In this document: in pieces, positions 12,111 to 23,627 of the stretch
How the letters are laid out: each line of letters opens with the position of its first letter
Numbering within the stretch: the stretch's first letter is position 1
Source of the DNA: Euryodendron excelsum
Lineage: Eukaryota; Streptophyta; Magnoliopsida; Ericales; Pentaphylacaceae
NCBI GenBank assembly: GCA_033060915.1
Contig: CM065387.1
Coordinates: 38,740,001 to 38,804,000 of the forward strand
DNA length: 64,000 nucleotides
Reading direction: 5' to 3'
The notes under the pieces: generated by a model
What the model saw: the letters and a program-made list of their open reading frames with translations, nothing else
Told to the model about the DNA's origin: nothing
The model's database searches: none
Made by a program: the position numbers and the translations under genes

Positions 12111-13022
12111 GGGCAAATTACACAAACCACCCTTGAGGTTTCTGACTAATACACTGCATACTCTTCCTAATTGACAAATTACATTGACTACCTTTGTCAG
12201 AGTTGGTTGGAAAATGGAGTCAATAGAAATTGTGAAAAGACCAGTTTACCATTGTTTGTTTTTTTTTTAACACAATGACTAAAAGGTTTGATAAAATGTC
12301 AAGCCACCATTTTCTCTCTCATCTTCCCCATTTTACTTCCATCGCCGACTATTTACATCTCCGGTGACTTTAGTCACTCTATCTCTCCAACTCTCACATC
12401 CCATCTCTATCTTTATCCCTATCTTCTTCCAACTTACCCTCATTGCTATCTCTATTTTCCTTTATCCACTGCTATTGAAAACGTCTCCATCTTCATGACC
12501 CCCATTGCATAACTCAGTGATCAAGGGTCTTTTTTCACAATCCCTACTATATTACCTTGAATGTAATTAGGTCCCAATTCTTCCCTCCTACTGAACAATC
12601 AATCTCTACCACTTACCGCAACCACCACTGCCTCCACCATGGGCAGAACGAACCCATCCTTAGAAATCCATGGTGGTGATTAGAAAAAGGTCAGAGAGGG
12701 ATGAGAAGAGAGAGGTGGTGGTGATAAGGAAACAAAGGGGACGATGGTGGTGGTGGTGGTGGTGGTGGTGGTGATTTACATCGTCATCGCCCTGGGAAGC
12801 CGTGAGAGATGTGTGTGGCAAGCGAACAAATTAGGTAATTAGAAAAATTTCTAATTTAACCTAGTTAACCTTCATTATTTGACTAACGTTGCTTTAACAA
12901 AAGGGAAAATTTGTTATGAGAATCCACGTGTAAGTGTAAGGGTAGTCAATGTAATTTTGTAATCATGAGGGGTATGCAGTATATTAGTTAGAAACCTTAG
13001 AGGCAATTAGTGTAATTTGTTC
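12111..13022. mobile_element. Mutator-like non-autonomous element with long TIRs (912 bp)
   Basis: The left end GGGCAAATTACACAAACCAC and the right end, in reverse complement GAACAAATTACACTAATTGC, stay alignable for about 53 bp. A 9-bp direct repeat AAAAATAAT flanks it (12102-12110 and 13023-13031), as expected for Mutator-like elements. The interior is GC-richer than the termini, has a plus-strand frame of 74 codons (12288-12512) and a (TGG)n run, and looks unlike the surrounding AT-rich DNA. It could be a Pack-MULE that has taken up a host fragment, but I do not recognise the source. Confidence 0.75.
12744..12773. repeat. (TGG)n microsatellite
   Basis: About ten uninterrupted TGG units lie within the interior of the Mutator-like element. 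Confidence 0.9.
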
Positions 13023-13120
13023 AAAAATAATTGATAATGTGGTTAGCTAAAATAGAGAGTATGGTTGGATATTTTTTAAAAAATGACTAGTTAAAATAAA
13101 GAATTAGAGTGATGCTCTTA

Positions 13121-13496
13121 GAACAACTCCAACGTGTACTTTAAACTTGGCATGTTAGCTATTTTAGCTAGCTAAGTGCTTAAAATTCATATCCAACACG
13201 CTAGCTATTCCATTAGTTAAAATAACTAATACTATTTTGGCTCTCTAAATATACAGAATCACTGTTCAACTCTCCAAACTTTAAATAATGATTTCTTTCT
13301 CAATCTCTCTCTTTCTTTCTCCTCTTTTTTCTCTTTTCTTGGAGTGTGTGTTAAAAAGAATAATTATTTATGGAATAGCCAGTCAAAATAAAGAGCATTG
13401 TTGGAGAATATATTAAAAAATTGCTAGCTAAAATAAAGATTTGAACTTTTTAGTATATTTTGGCTAGCTATTTAGCTAGTAGTGTTGGAGATGCTC
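13121..13496. mobile_element. PIF/Harbinger-like MITE 3
   Basis: The left end GAACAACTCCAACGTG and the right end GTTGGAGATGCTC are inverted repeats of the same type as MITEs 1 and 2. TTA precedes it (13118-13120) and GTA follows, so the target duplication is imperfect. The interior is rich in GCTAGCTAAAATA words. It abuts MITE 2, giving three related elements in a row. Confidence 0.65.
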
Positions 13497-13626
13497 GTAC
13501 CATTAGTAAGTGACAACAATAGTGACCTACATAGAGAGTAGTGAAACAATCCCTCTCATCTCTATATACCTTGAGGCACAATATTAAAAGGTAATGCTAT
13601 ACAACTAGAAATTTTAAATAGAATTT

Positions 13627-14767
13627 TGTAAGGTTATGTAATTGGTGAAATTTTGTGCCAAGTCTTGTTTAATGTAATTTGGAGAATTGGGATATTAATC
13701 ACAAGCATTCAAAAGGGATTTGAAGCTTATTCATGCAAGCTTGTGCTAAGAGAGACTTGTATGATACATCTTGGGCAAATATATGGACTTCAAGAGACAT
13801 AGATGGACTTCAAGGGATGTCGCGAGATGTCGCGGGATGTTGAGGGCAAAAACAGTGAGTAAGCTAAATAGGCAGGATCCTCGCAAGATGTCAAGGGATG
13901 TCGATGAAAAAAACAGTGCGGATGCAAAATCTGGGGATTGAGCTCGTGGGAACCTCATAAAATGTCGAGTGAAGTCGATGGCAAAAATAGTGAGCATGTA
14001 AAATCTAGAGATTAAGCTGGTGGGATTCTTGTGGGATCTCAAGGGATCGAGCCTAAGCTCGCAGGATCCTTACGGGATGTTGAGGGATGTCTATGGCAAG
14101 AACAGTGAGTATGCAAAATTTGAGAATTAAGCTCACGGGATCCTCGCGAGATCTCAAGGGATCGAGCCTGAGCTTGTGGGATCCTTGCGGGTTCTCGAAG
14201 GATTGAGCTGCACAAAATCTAAATTCTCTAGAATTGCGACGCTAGGGTTTTTGCACCTTTTTAAAACCTAACACACTTCTCTAAACCTAATCTGAATTGC
14301 CACAAGAAAAAACACCTTGAGAGAAGTATTTTCCATCTTCCAAAGAGCTCAAAGCAATAATCTTCTTCAACCCAATTGAAGAGATAGAGAGTCTTGGAAG
14401 AGTTCAAGGCTTGAAATCCGTTCTAAGGGGATCTGAATGGTGGTCAAGCATGGAGACGGTGAATCATGGATACGAGCAAGATCCAAACAATCATTAGATC
14501 AAGGAGTTGATAGGTTATGATTGCAAAGAGTCTTGTAACCATCTAAACTACAAGTTATAGTGCATGATCTTTGTTCGACAAAAGGGACACGTGGTTTTTC
14601 TCCCATTTAAGGGTTTCCACGCCAAAAAGCTGGTGTGTTCTTGATTAAATGGTTTTTTCTTTATTTTGTCTTGGATTGTACAATATTGCTCATTGCCAAT
14701 ACATCTTGACTTAAGATTATGGAGTTTAGTCTCTTGGACAAAACATAAACAAAGGCTAGGTTTTTCA
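13627..14767 (+). repeat. 5' LTR of the pol-less Sirevirus
   Basis: It starts TGTAAGGTTATG and ends TTTTTCA, directly before the primer-binding site. The middle (about 13800-14210) is a degenerate tandem array of GGGATCCTCGCGAGATGTC-like units alternating with AAAACAGTGAGCATGCAAAAT-like units. The matching part of the 3' LTR carries the same units. Confidence 0.85.
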
Positions 14768-14768
14768 A

Positions 14769-14785
14769 TTGGTATGAGAGCAGGA
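14769..14785 (+). promoter_or_regulatory. Primer-binding site, initiator-tRNA-Met type
   Basis: TTGGTATGAGAGCAGG follows the 5' LTR end by one base. Plant Copia elements use TGGTATCAGAGC here, complementary to the 3' end of tRNA-iMet; this copy has one C-to-G change. Confidence 0.85.
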
Positions 14786-15794
14786 CACTCAAAATTTTTT
14801 ATTTTTGAAAGAGTAAGATCATGATTGCCTATGTCTATGGACTGGACTAAGGAAGGTAGTTCTACTGTTAGACTTCCATTGCTTGATAGAACCAACTACC
14901 GCTATTGGAGAGCAAAGATGAGAGTCTTCCTTAAGTCAATCGATGAACATGTTTGGCTTGCTGTTGTTAATGACTGGACTCCACCCACAATCGCAATTGG
15001 AATTGTAACGACTTTAAAATCAACCATAATGTGGGATAAAACAGATTTTGATAATTGTGGGTGGAATAATAAAGCCTTGACCGCCATTTATAACGGTGTC
15101 ACAGCTAAGGAGTTTCGACAAATCTCAAACTGTGAAATCGCTAAAGAGGTATGGGATATTTTACAGATTACCCATGAAGGTACTACAATTGTAAAAATTG
15201 CCAAACTTTAGCAATTGACTACTACCTTTTGAACCATAAGAATGGAAGACAATGAAAAATTTGATCAATTTTATTTTAAACTTACTAATACCTTTAACTC
15301 AAGTTTCAATCTTGGTGAACAAATCTCTCCATTTAAAACTGTTCGAAAAATCTTGAGATCCTTACTGGAGAGATTTCAAGCCAAGATTACGGCAATAGAA
15401 TACAGTAGGGATGTTGACTTTATGAAAGTAGAAGATTTAGTGGGTTCCTTACAAACTTTTGAAGCTAATTTCTGCCAACCTAAAAGGAACAAAAACATCG
15501 CTTTGAATTTCATTAAGGAAAGCGTGAATGAAGCTAGTGATAGCAACTCTGAAATGAGTCCCGAAGATATGACTATTTCTATCAAAATATTTAAGAAATT
15601 TTTTAAAAAGAAACAAGAAGGTCAATCTTCTTATGTTGATGAAAATAAATGAATATTTTGACAAGACTAAATTTGTAAGGAAATCATCTGATAAGTTTGG
15701 TTAGAAATAATACTTTGAGTGTCATGGCTATGGACATATTGCACATGATTGTCCTAACAAGAAGAAGAATGAAGGAAGCAAAATTTTGACTATC

Positions 15795-17292
15795 TAGTAC
15801 GCCTCCAGATGTGCTTCACAACCGGAGTCACTCCGCAAGAGTACGGAGGTCGCACATGTAGTAAAAACCGGAGGATCCTGTGTTGTTCTCTCCCAAGGGA
15901 ATTCTACAAATATAGCAACAAAGCTCAACTAGCACGGGCACTTATCTTGATAGATTGCAAATGAAAATTCTTTTATTTTCCTAACATAAAAGAGACCGAA
16001 AATATGTTAGTTTTGAGATGATGGTGGTTCAATGCTTAATGCAATAACTTAATGACTAATGAAAGCAATAAAATTTAGTTTTATATAATTTAGGAGAAAA
16101 GCTTGGACATAGTTGTTTCGATCCACCAATTCACAACAAGGGTTTCCAATGAGAGGTTTACAACTCAAATCAAGAATCACACCTTGGATTCTTGATTCGG
16201 AAAATGTCAACTATAAAAATGTGGGTTTTTGTTTGATTGAGCATAAAGAGAAAATCTATAATTGGCACCCTAGAATCAAACCTTAGACATGTGCAATACC
16301 TATACCAAACATTTATTTGTGCATAAATATTGCCAAGGGGTTATGAATCTAAGTTTTCTAATGAATCTCATGCTAAATCAAATGAAACCATAGAATTTTA
16401 AGGATATGACTTTAAAGTTCATACAACCCATTTTCAACCCTTTGAAGATCCTTGGTGGATCTTCATAACCACATCCAAGGGATGTTTAGCTACTAGAATC
16501 CACGTCAAAGAGCATAAAAGAAGACAAATCTACCATTAAACTATATAGAACTAGTGTTTGGTTGCTAACAAAGTGAGGGAAAATGGCAAGAAAATGAGAG
16601 AAAATGGCTAGAAAGAGTAGAGAAACATTCACTTCATATATATCAAGCATTCATTTACAATGATCCAAAAGCAATAAATGACAACAATACAAAGCATTAA
16701 AGTAAATCTAACTAAAAACCTTACAAAATAACAAAAAACCCCTTTTGGAAGCTCCTCCTTTGTCTAGTTCTGCAGAAAAAACCCTAACTCCCACTTTATC
16801 CCGTATATACAGCTTTTATACTCTGCAGAAAAACAGAGTCTGTACACACCGATCGATCGGTAGGGCGACCGATCGAACAGCCGATCGAACGGTAATGGCG
16901 ATTGAACGCCCGATCAATCGCAAAACCGACCCCTCTGAAGTTTGCATTTCTGTCGTCTGTTGAGGGAATTCTGACGTCACCGATCGATCGGAAAAACGCC
17001 CTCTCTGAAGTTTGCTACAGAAGGTCGGACAGAGATCACTGATCGATCGGTGATCTTACGATCGATGGGCCGATCGAACGTTCCGTGGACCGTTCGATCG
17101 GGCGATCGATCGGTCAATCAATCGGTCATCCTCATATTTGCCCATTTGCTTTGGTTTAAGCTCCAATTCCTGTAAGAAGTGCACAAAGAGAGTTTTAATG
17201 CATTTTAGGAGTTAAAATACTAAATTAACACTGAAATTCAACTAATCAACTAACAATTTAAACCTAGAGATTACTATTTCTGAGAGTAATCA
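15795..17292 (-). mobile_element. LTR-like insertion inside gag (1.5 kb)
   Basis: Removing 15795-17292 together with one copy of the direct repeat CTATC restores an open gag frame (ILTI then TWSDSE), which fixes the insertion limits. The 5-bp target duplication and the terminal CA suggest a solo LTR; the left end reads TA rather than TG. Its orientation appears to be minus, since the reverse complement reads like an LTR with R/U5-type sequence. It carries the palindrome cluster at 16848-17125. No coding domain is present. Confidence 0.6.
16848..17125. repeat. Cluster of CGATCGATCGG-type palindromes
   Basis: Within about 280 bp the words CGATCGATCGG, CCGATCGAACG, GATCGATCGGTGATC and GTTCGATCGGGCGATCGATC recur many times on both strands with irregular spacing. 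The block is much richer in CpG and GATC than anything nearby. It sits in the middle of the LTR-like insertion. Confidence 0.8.
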
Positions 17293-18605
17293 CTATCACA
17301 TGGAGTGATTCTGAAAAAGAAGAAGAATCTAACAAAGAAGATGACTATGAGAACTTCACGGCTTTTATAGCTTTTGTATCTGAGCTAATTAAATCTTCAT
17401 CAAAGCCCTAAGAATGTGAAAAATCCGATGAGTTTGATGGTACTATGAAGTCCCTCGAGAAAGACAAAGGAGAATCTAATGATTAAGATAAGAGTGAGCT
17501 CCAGTTGGCCTATGATCAACTTTATCAACAATACTACAAATTGACAAAAATTAATGTTAAATTGGGAACAAAATTGAAAAAGATATTTGATGAAGTTGAA
17601 GGTCTGAAAAGGAAAATATTGATGCTCAAGCTAGAGTTAGTCAATTGAAGACTTACAGATTAACTTTGACTGATAAAGTTAAGTTTCTTGAGAAAGATGC
17701 ACATGATAGAGAGGAGTTCAAAAAGGCAGTTAAAGAAAAGGAAAAAATTCTTGAAACTGAACTTGCTAATGCTCGTTTGTCTTTTGAGAAATTTGAAGCA
17801 GGTTCACAAAAGATTGATGAAATTTGGAATGCACAAAGGATCTCTTGTGACATGACTAGGATTGGATACACAGAGAAGTATTCTAAATCTTCCCAACTGG
17901 CAAGTAAGCCTAATTCTACAAGGGCTCAAGGTAAGTCTTCCATACCAAGTAAGGCTAAGCATGCTAAGGCTGTTTTCTCATGCCACCATTGTGGAACTAA
18001 AGGGCATATAAGGCCTCACTCTCCTAATTTGAAGGCCAAGGCTATGACTTCCAAGAAGATCACCACCATATATGCACGTGTTGTGCCAAATATTGAAACC
18101 AAGCCTACTAGGTTTGTTCCTATTTGTCATCAATGTGGTGTTAACGGTTCAGACTCATTATCCTAGATTGGAGACTAAGCATGTGCCTTCTCCACTCATC
18201 ACCTCTCATGTGAAGCCCAAACATCCTAAGGTTGTTTAATCTTCAAAGTTTAACCCTGTTTGTCATCATTGTGGTGTGTTTGGTCATATTAGACCTTATT
18301 GCCATAAGTTAAATAGGGTTTCCAAATCTTATACTTGTTAACAACCTAGGAATGACTACGAGAGGTTGAAAAATCAGATTCGAGTCGTTACCAATCATGT
18401 GAACAGATTTGCACTAAAGCCAAGGCTAGTTCCTAAAAATCATGGCGAAAGGAGGAACAATAATATTATGACAAGACCTAGGACTACACCCACACGTCAT
18501 GAGTTTATTGACAAACCTAAGGTAACTATTATGTGGGTGAGAAAATCTGATTTGGAATATTTAAGGACCCCTAAGAAATTTGTAAGGGCAAGCCTTATTG
18601 AGTAA

Positions 18606-20203
18606 AGGCTTATTGAAACATAGACTAGGAGGTTCATCTTGTTTATCTTTATCCTAGTGCTATGATTCTTTTTGTTGTTTTGCTTATAAATGTTTTTGAA
18701 AAAAAAATTAAAACACCAAAAAGATTTGCTTTTGTCTTGATTTGGTTGTGCTTGTCATTAACTTAAAACATTTCGCATGTGTTGATTGATGTAATGACAC
18801 GTTTAAAGTTGAATTTTGTATGCTTCATTGATTGCATTCTGATGAGTCAATAGTTTTGGTGATCATTATCATACTCATGATTCATGTTTAGAATGTACAT
18901 TCCTCATGAGATCACTTAGAATGTGAAATTCGATTTTTAAGATTCTTTTGTTGCACTCGTCATGGATGACTTCCCTTGTACTCGAAATGTCTAGATTGAC
19001 CTTGTTCACATATATACCCTCTCTTGCAATATATTCTTGTGTTGGGTGGAAAGGGCTACCAGTGAGTGTATGCAAAGCTACCCTTGTTGTGCGACAAGAG
19101 GATATGGCTACCTGCTTGTGTGTGTGAAAGCCATCATCTCTGCGCTTGTTTTCTTAATTCAATTTGGAGAGATAGGTTGGAACTTCAAAAGATGAATAGA
19201 AGAGTCTATTCTGAAAAGAATAGGAGAATACTTAAAAAATTAAGATTAGTATGACATGGGGGTTTCATTTCTACAACGTTCTTGTCTAAGAGGAGATTTC
19301 CATGATGAAAACTAGTTTTAATCTTGTCTAGGGTCCTTATTCTCATTGATGTCATTCGAGTTTTGCATTCATCGTACATTGTCATGGATATATTTTTGAT
19401 CACCTCATAACCAATTGTTCTCAGTCTTTTTGTGATCTTTGAGCATGTTTGATGTTGATATTTTCATGCTTATGTCACCTTGAGACTCGTGTGGTATATT
19501 TTGGATTTTGATGATAAGCATGTTAAGTCTAACATGCTTGTAGCTTTGAGTTTGTTACTAGCCTAGTGTTATTTTGTTTAAGGCTAATCCAACTTTTTAC
19601 TGGTTGTTTTGCATGAAAGATATTTCTCTTTTTAGCATATCTCTCTTTTGTTTTTTATTGCGTGGTTGTTTGATAATTCTTTATCATTTTGAGACAAAAA
19701 TGAAGAAAGAAAACTTATTTGCTTTTATGTTATTTAGAAGGAGAATACATTAAGGAGGAGACATAATGTTTACCTTCTGTGCTTATTTTGTCAATTTGTT
19801 CCAAAAAGAAGGAGAAACTCTATGCTTGATATAATATATATTGATATATACCTTTTATCATGATATCTTGCACTTGATGGTATTTTTGTTTCTTAGTTGT
19901 TTAGTGTGTGCAGGTACAAGCGTTTGTGGATATTAGACATGATTCCATAGTTTCCATCTTGGTTTGGTTTGTTCCCCGTGCTTAGCTGTCAATTCATTCC
20001 CCAAAAGGGGAGAATTCTTTATGCTACTGCTTTTTATATCTTATATCTCTCTTGCACTTGATTGGCTTGGTTGTTTGCTTATAGTATGTGCAAGGATGAT
20101 ACTAAGTGGTTGTGATTGGTGTTTGATTGTATTTTTCAGTTATTTCCTTGTGATGTGTCTTATAGCATAGGATTTTGGTCACAAAATTGCCAAAGGGGGA
20201 GAT
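18606..20203 (+). other. Noncoding 3' internal region of the Sirevirus with repeated polypurine tracts
   Basis: No pol domain is seen in 1.6 kb. Near the 3' LTR a unit of about 195 bp is repeated, each time with a purine-rich tract: AAAAAGAAGGAGAA (19803-19816), AAAAGGGGAGAA (20003-20014), and finally AAAGGGGGAGA (20192-20202) touching the 3' LTR. Both long units continue with CTTGCACTTGAT and a G-rich GTGTGCAGG / TATGTGCAAGG stretch. Repeated polypurine tracts are known from Sireviruses, where they prime plus-strand synthesis. Confidence 0.7.
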
Positions 20204-20535
20204 TGTAAGGATATGTAATTGGCAAAATTTCGTGTCAAGTCTTGTTTAATGTAATTTGGGAAATTGAGATATCAATCACAAGCATTTGAAAAGGATTTGA
20301 AGCTTATTAATCTAAGCTCGTGCTAAGAGAGACTCGTATGATACATCTTGGGCATATATATGGACTTCGAGAAATGTCAATGGACTTCGAGAGATCTCAC
20401 GGGATCCTCGCGAGATGTCACAGGATGTCGAGAGCAAAAACAGTGTGCATGCAAAAAAGGCATGATTTCGCAGGATCCTCACGGGATGTCAAAGGATGTC
20501 AATGGAAAAAACAATGAGCATGCAAAACAATGAGC
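20204..20535 (+). repeat. Truncated 3' LTR of the Sirevirus
   Basis: It starts TGTAAGGATATGTAATTGGC immediately after the polypurine tract and parallels the 5' LTR through GATACATCTTGGGCA and the GGGATCCTCGCGAGATGTC units. The likeness is lost near 20535, leaving about 330 of 1141 bp. Confidence 0.8.
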
Positions 20536-21127
20536 ATAGCTATCTTTGGCCTATTAACATGATACTAAAGTAAGCTTTTGTGTGGAAGATAATGAAATAT
20601 TTGCTTAATTAGTGAAAAAATTCCTAAAATGAAGAAGACCACCTATTGCTTATAATTAGGTAAAGAGGCAAGACTAGTTCACTTGTTTTTGGGCAAGGTA
20701 ATTATACACAAACAAAAAAAAATATTGAATGATTTGGTTGAGTTGTGTGCTTGCTATCACTGTAAAAAAAAAATATTAAGGCACCATTTAATTACAAAAC
20801 GGACATTTGTGGGGGGAAAAAAGTTAGAAAAATGCAGATAAAGATAAACAAAATCCAACCAACCATTAAAAAAATAAAAAATGTTATTTTGTCACAAGAT
20901 TTGTAGAAAAAAAATCCACTAGAATAATGTGATAGTTACATTTTGTAATAAAAAGTACCATGATGAGTTTTTTGTTTTACGATCAATGACTCTCATTCAA
21001 TGATGATATCTTATATAAATTTTCTTATGTATAGCATTAACCTTAAAATTTAACAACAGTGCCCCTAAAACATAATTGTGTTATAATCCCACTCCTCTCC
21101 ATATTCATTGAAGCACAATATTAAAAA
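20536..21127. other. AT-rich sequence with half of a MITE
   Basis: No gene is seen. About 20903-21045 looks like the right half of the GGTAATGCTATACA MITE family and ends TATGTATAGCATTAACC. The matching left half (GGTAATGCTATACAACTAG, 13594-13626) ends exactly where the Sirevirus 5' LTR begins, so the retroelement may have inserted into this MITE. Confidence 0.4.
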
Positions 21128-21425
21128 GGTAATGCTATACACTTAGAAAACTAATATATAATTTCTATAGAAAAATAATATGGTTAATTGAGAATCTTTT
21201 TTTTCAAAACAAAACACCCATTATGATTGACTCTTAATTACAAAAAAAATAATAATCTATCATAAAAGTTGTATAAAAAATAATATCAGAATGACGTAGC
21301 ATTTATACTTTTGTAATTAAGAGTCATTGTATTGAGTGTTTTATTTTAAAGTGGAAAGCTCTCGATCAAACACCTTAATCTATACATATATTTTGTATGA
21401 GTTTTCTACTTGTATAACATTACTC
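21128..21425. mobile_element. MITE with GGTAATGCTATACA termini (298 bp)
   Basis: The left end GGTAATGCTATACACTTAGA and the right end, in reverse complement GAGTAATGTTATACAAGTAG, are inverted repeats of about 35 bp with mismatches. The interior includes a repeated AATTAAGAGTCAT..TTTTATTTTAAA theme on both strands. Relatives lie at 39653-39832 and 42743-42951, with fragments at about 11190-11330, 13594-13626 and 20903-21045. The superfamily is not clear from the flanks. Confidence 0.6.
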
Positions 21426-22159
21426 TTACAAAGATATCAACCCCAGATCATTTTTGTGGGATTTTCTATACATTTTTTATTAAAAAAAAATAGCATTTCC
21501 ATGTTACAAATAGGCACAGTATAAGTAGAATCTAACATGGTTAACCTGTTTAAGTAAATAGTTGTTTTATATTAGTGATGCTCTTACTTATACTTGAGGT
21601 CATCAGTTTTAATTCATCAGCCTCTTCTCCGATTCTAACAAGTCAGTCTATGACAAGTCAGGATCGGCTTACTCAATTCTTATAGTAGAGTGAGTGATGG
21701 AGCGACCCAAAACAAAGGAAGGGGGAATTTAGAGAGGACCCATGAGAAATCGATTGTTGCCGAGGCTGAACCACAGAAGTGGTAGAAGTCTTAAGTTGAC
21801 GAGAGACAAGGATAAAAAAAAATTTATTGTCTTATATAGCTGTTAGTTGGCAAATTTCATGGTTAAACCCCACCTGTCTTCCTTTAATTCATAGTATATA
21901 TTCTACAATTAATAAAGATTTTTCACCACAAAACTCAAATTGAGGCAAAAAAATATATATATAATTCATTCATCTCCACCATTCATTGATGTCCAATTAT
22001 TAGAGAAGAAACCTATAGCCCCTTCTCAAAGGCACATTGCAAAGCTATAACTAGACGCATGTAAATCTAAGTAGATCTTGCAACAACTCTTTTCAAAAAG
22101 AATATTTATTAATGATTACACTCCAAAAGTATACTCAAAATCCCTTAAATAGTAGATTC
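21426..22159. other. Intergenic sequence, no feature recognised
   Basis: AT-rich DNA with no open frame of note and no repeat I can place. It forms the left flank of the solo LTR that starts at 22160. Confidence 0.5.
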
Positions 22160-22330
22160 TGTTAGGTCAAAGACAGTCCCAAGAGAAGGGGGGGGGGGGA
22201 ATTGGGATTTTTAAAATATTGCGGGATTTTTTGGTAAATCAAAATCAATCCTTATTTAAATAATGACAAACAATAAGTAATGCAAATTCGAACTAAAATT
22301 GCTGACAAGTAAAGATAACATGCACAATGA

Positions 22331-23627
22331 TGTGATAATTTTATTACTCACAAACACACGAATCGGATTGAAGTATAAGAATGTGAGTGCGCGGTTCATT
22401 CCACAGGGACTTGTAGAATTTTAGAAAATAAATTAGAATAAATCTAGTTCACCCTAACCTAGTTGAGAAATCTTGAGTTGAATCTAGCAATGAGCAATAA
22501 TAACTAAATAACCAAATAAACAAGTAAACAACTAATTAGCAGATAATAATAAAGAGATGAGAGATATCAAATTAAAATGACTAAGATTTTAAAATCCACA
22601 CACATGCATTATAATAACTTTTCACGTAATTCAAATTATTTTCCTAATTCACTTCACAATAACGTTGTAATCAAACTTGTTATTATGGAAAATATAACAT
22701 TAAAATCACCTTAATAAATAAACTAATATATACTCTTCCTAACCTTAATATTTAAGATCAAAAATTCATATGTATCCATTCGAAAATAAATCACATAAGA
22801 AATCCAATACTTGAAATTATACCAATAAATAACATGGCTAATAATTAATCCAACAATCTCAAATCATGAACAAAATTCACATCCAAAATTATTGACTTTA
22901 ATTAAATTTAGGCAAGAGTATTAAACAATCAAAACACATGTTTGGGAAATAAATATAAATCACATGTTAAGTCATTACAAAACAGGAAGTTTCATCTTCA
23001 TCCCTAATATAAAAACTTAGTCACTCATAGTTTTAACATCTATTGAAAGTAAGAAAAATAGAACATAAAATCTGGACATGTAAAAATAATAAGGCTTCAA
23101 AGCTTGGTGTTCCAAATCTTTATCTTCTTCTTCTTCTCTTTCTTTCTTTTTCTTGGTTTTTTTCCTCATTGTGCGGCTGCTCCCTCCATTTGTTGCAGCT
23201 GCTACGTGATGTTTTCCAGTGATTTTTTAATCCCTTCTTATATGCTATTGGCCGGCCACCCCTTTTGCCGTGGCAAGTGGGCTAAATAGGGTTAGGTTTC
23301 TTTTCTTTGTTTTGTTTATTGCTGCCCCACTTCCCTCATGCACCTATATACATAATATATATATATATATATATGAATATATATCCTTTTGCTCTTCTTT
23401 AAATGGCTTTCTTTAATAGTTGAAAGATTTTTCTTCTAGTCTCATTGCTTGAATGAAATTGTTGACAGAGTTGACTCATTTAAGCACGTGTTTCCTATTT
23501 TAGTTGGGATTCTTCCTTTTTGCTCTTGTATCCAAATCTGCAATAAAAATAATAATATAAATAAATAAATAATAACTAAATAATATAATTAAAGGATAAA
23601 AATATATAAATTATGTAACTTATCACA
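22331..23627. mobile_element. Nested solo-LTR-like element (1.3 kb)
   Basis: It starts TGTGATAATTTT and ends AACTTATCACA, a TG..CA element with short inverted ends. The flanks CAATGA and CAATCA agree at five of six bases, and the surrounding LTR reads continuously when it is removed. It contains a (TA)n run near 23349-23374 and no coding domain. Confidence 0.55.

Larger units (their letters stand above)
11913..13117. mobile_element. PIF/Harbinger-like MITE 2, split by a Mutator-like element
   Basis: The sequence resembles MITE 1 internally (CTCTCTATTTTAGAGAG, CCAAAAGTGGCTCTCTAAA, GGCTAGCTAAAATAGAGAG-type words) and ends in GATGCTC followed by TTA at 13118-13120. Its left terminus seems lost against MITE 1. 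A 912-bp element sits inside it (12111-13022), and the two halves rejoin cleanly across the AAAAATAAT duplication. Confidence 0.65.
14825..18605 (+). pseudogene. Sirevirus gag, broken and interrupted
   Basis: Gag forms the particle that packages element RNA. The N-terminal frame (14825-15211) has RTNYRYWRAKMRVFLKSIDE and the next frame (15242-15652) has MKVEDLVGSLQTFE, both typical of the Copia gag domain. A knuckle at about 15710-15775 reads YFECHGYGHIAHDC, with Tyr where the first Cys should be. After the insertion the frame resumes with WSDSEKEEES (17297 on), then a charged coiled-coil frame (17645-18166). Further knuckles follow: CHHCGTKGHIRPHS (last Cys is Ser), a cut-off CHQCGVNG, and an intact CHHCGVFGHIRPYC near 18262. 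Stops and frameshifts at several points rule out a product. Confidence 0.8.
13627..20535 (+). mobile_element. Pol-less Sirevirus (Copia) LTR retrotransposon, 3'-truncated
   Basis: The element has a 5' LTR (13627-14767), a primer-binding site, a broken gag (14825-18605), a noncoding 3' part with repeated polypurine tracts, and the start of a 3' LTR (20204 to about 20535). Both LTRs begin TGTAAGG(T/A)TATGTAATT and share the next several hundred bases before the 3' copy stops. Multiple polypurine tracts and a gag with CHHCG..GHIRP zinc knuckles are Sirevirus hallmarks. No protease, integrase, reverse transcriptase or RNase H is visible between gag and the 3' LTR, so it depended on other elements. 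A 1.5-kb LTR-like insertion (15795-17292) splits gag. Confidence 0.8.

Noticed and set aside
14548..14895. 115-codon minus-strand frame
   Set aside because: It overlaps the LTR end, the primer-binding site and the start of gag on the other strand; it is a shadow frame.
16745..16963. Arg-rich open frame in the CGATCG cluster
   Set aside because: It is a by-product of the repeated CGATCG words inside an LTR-like insertion.
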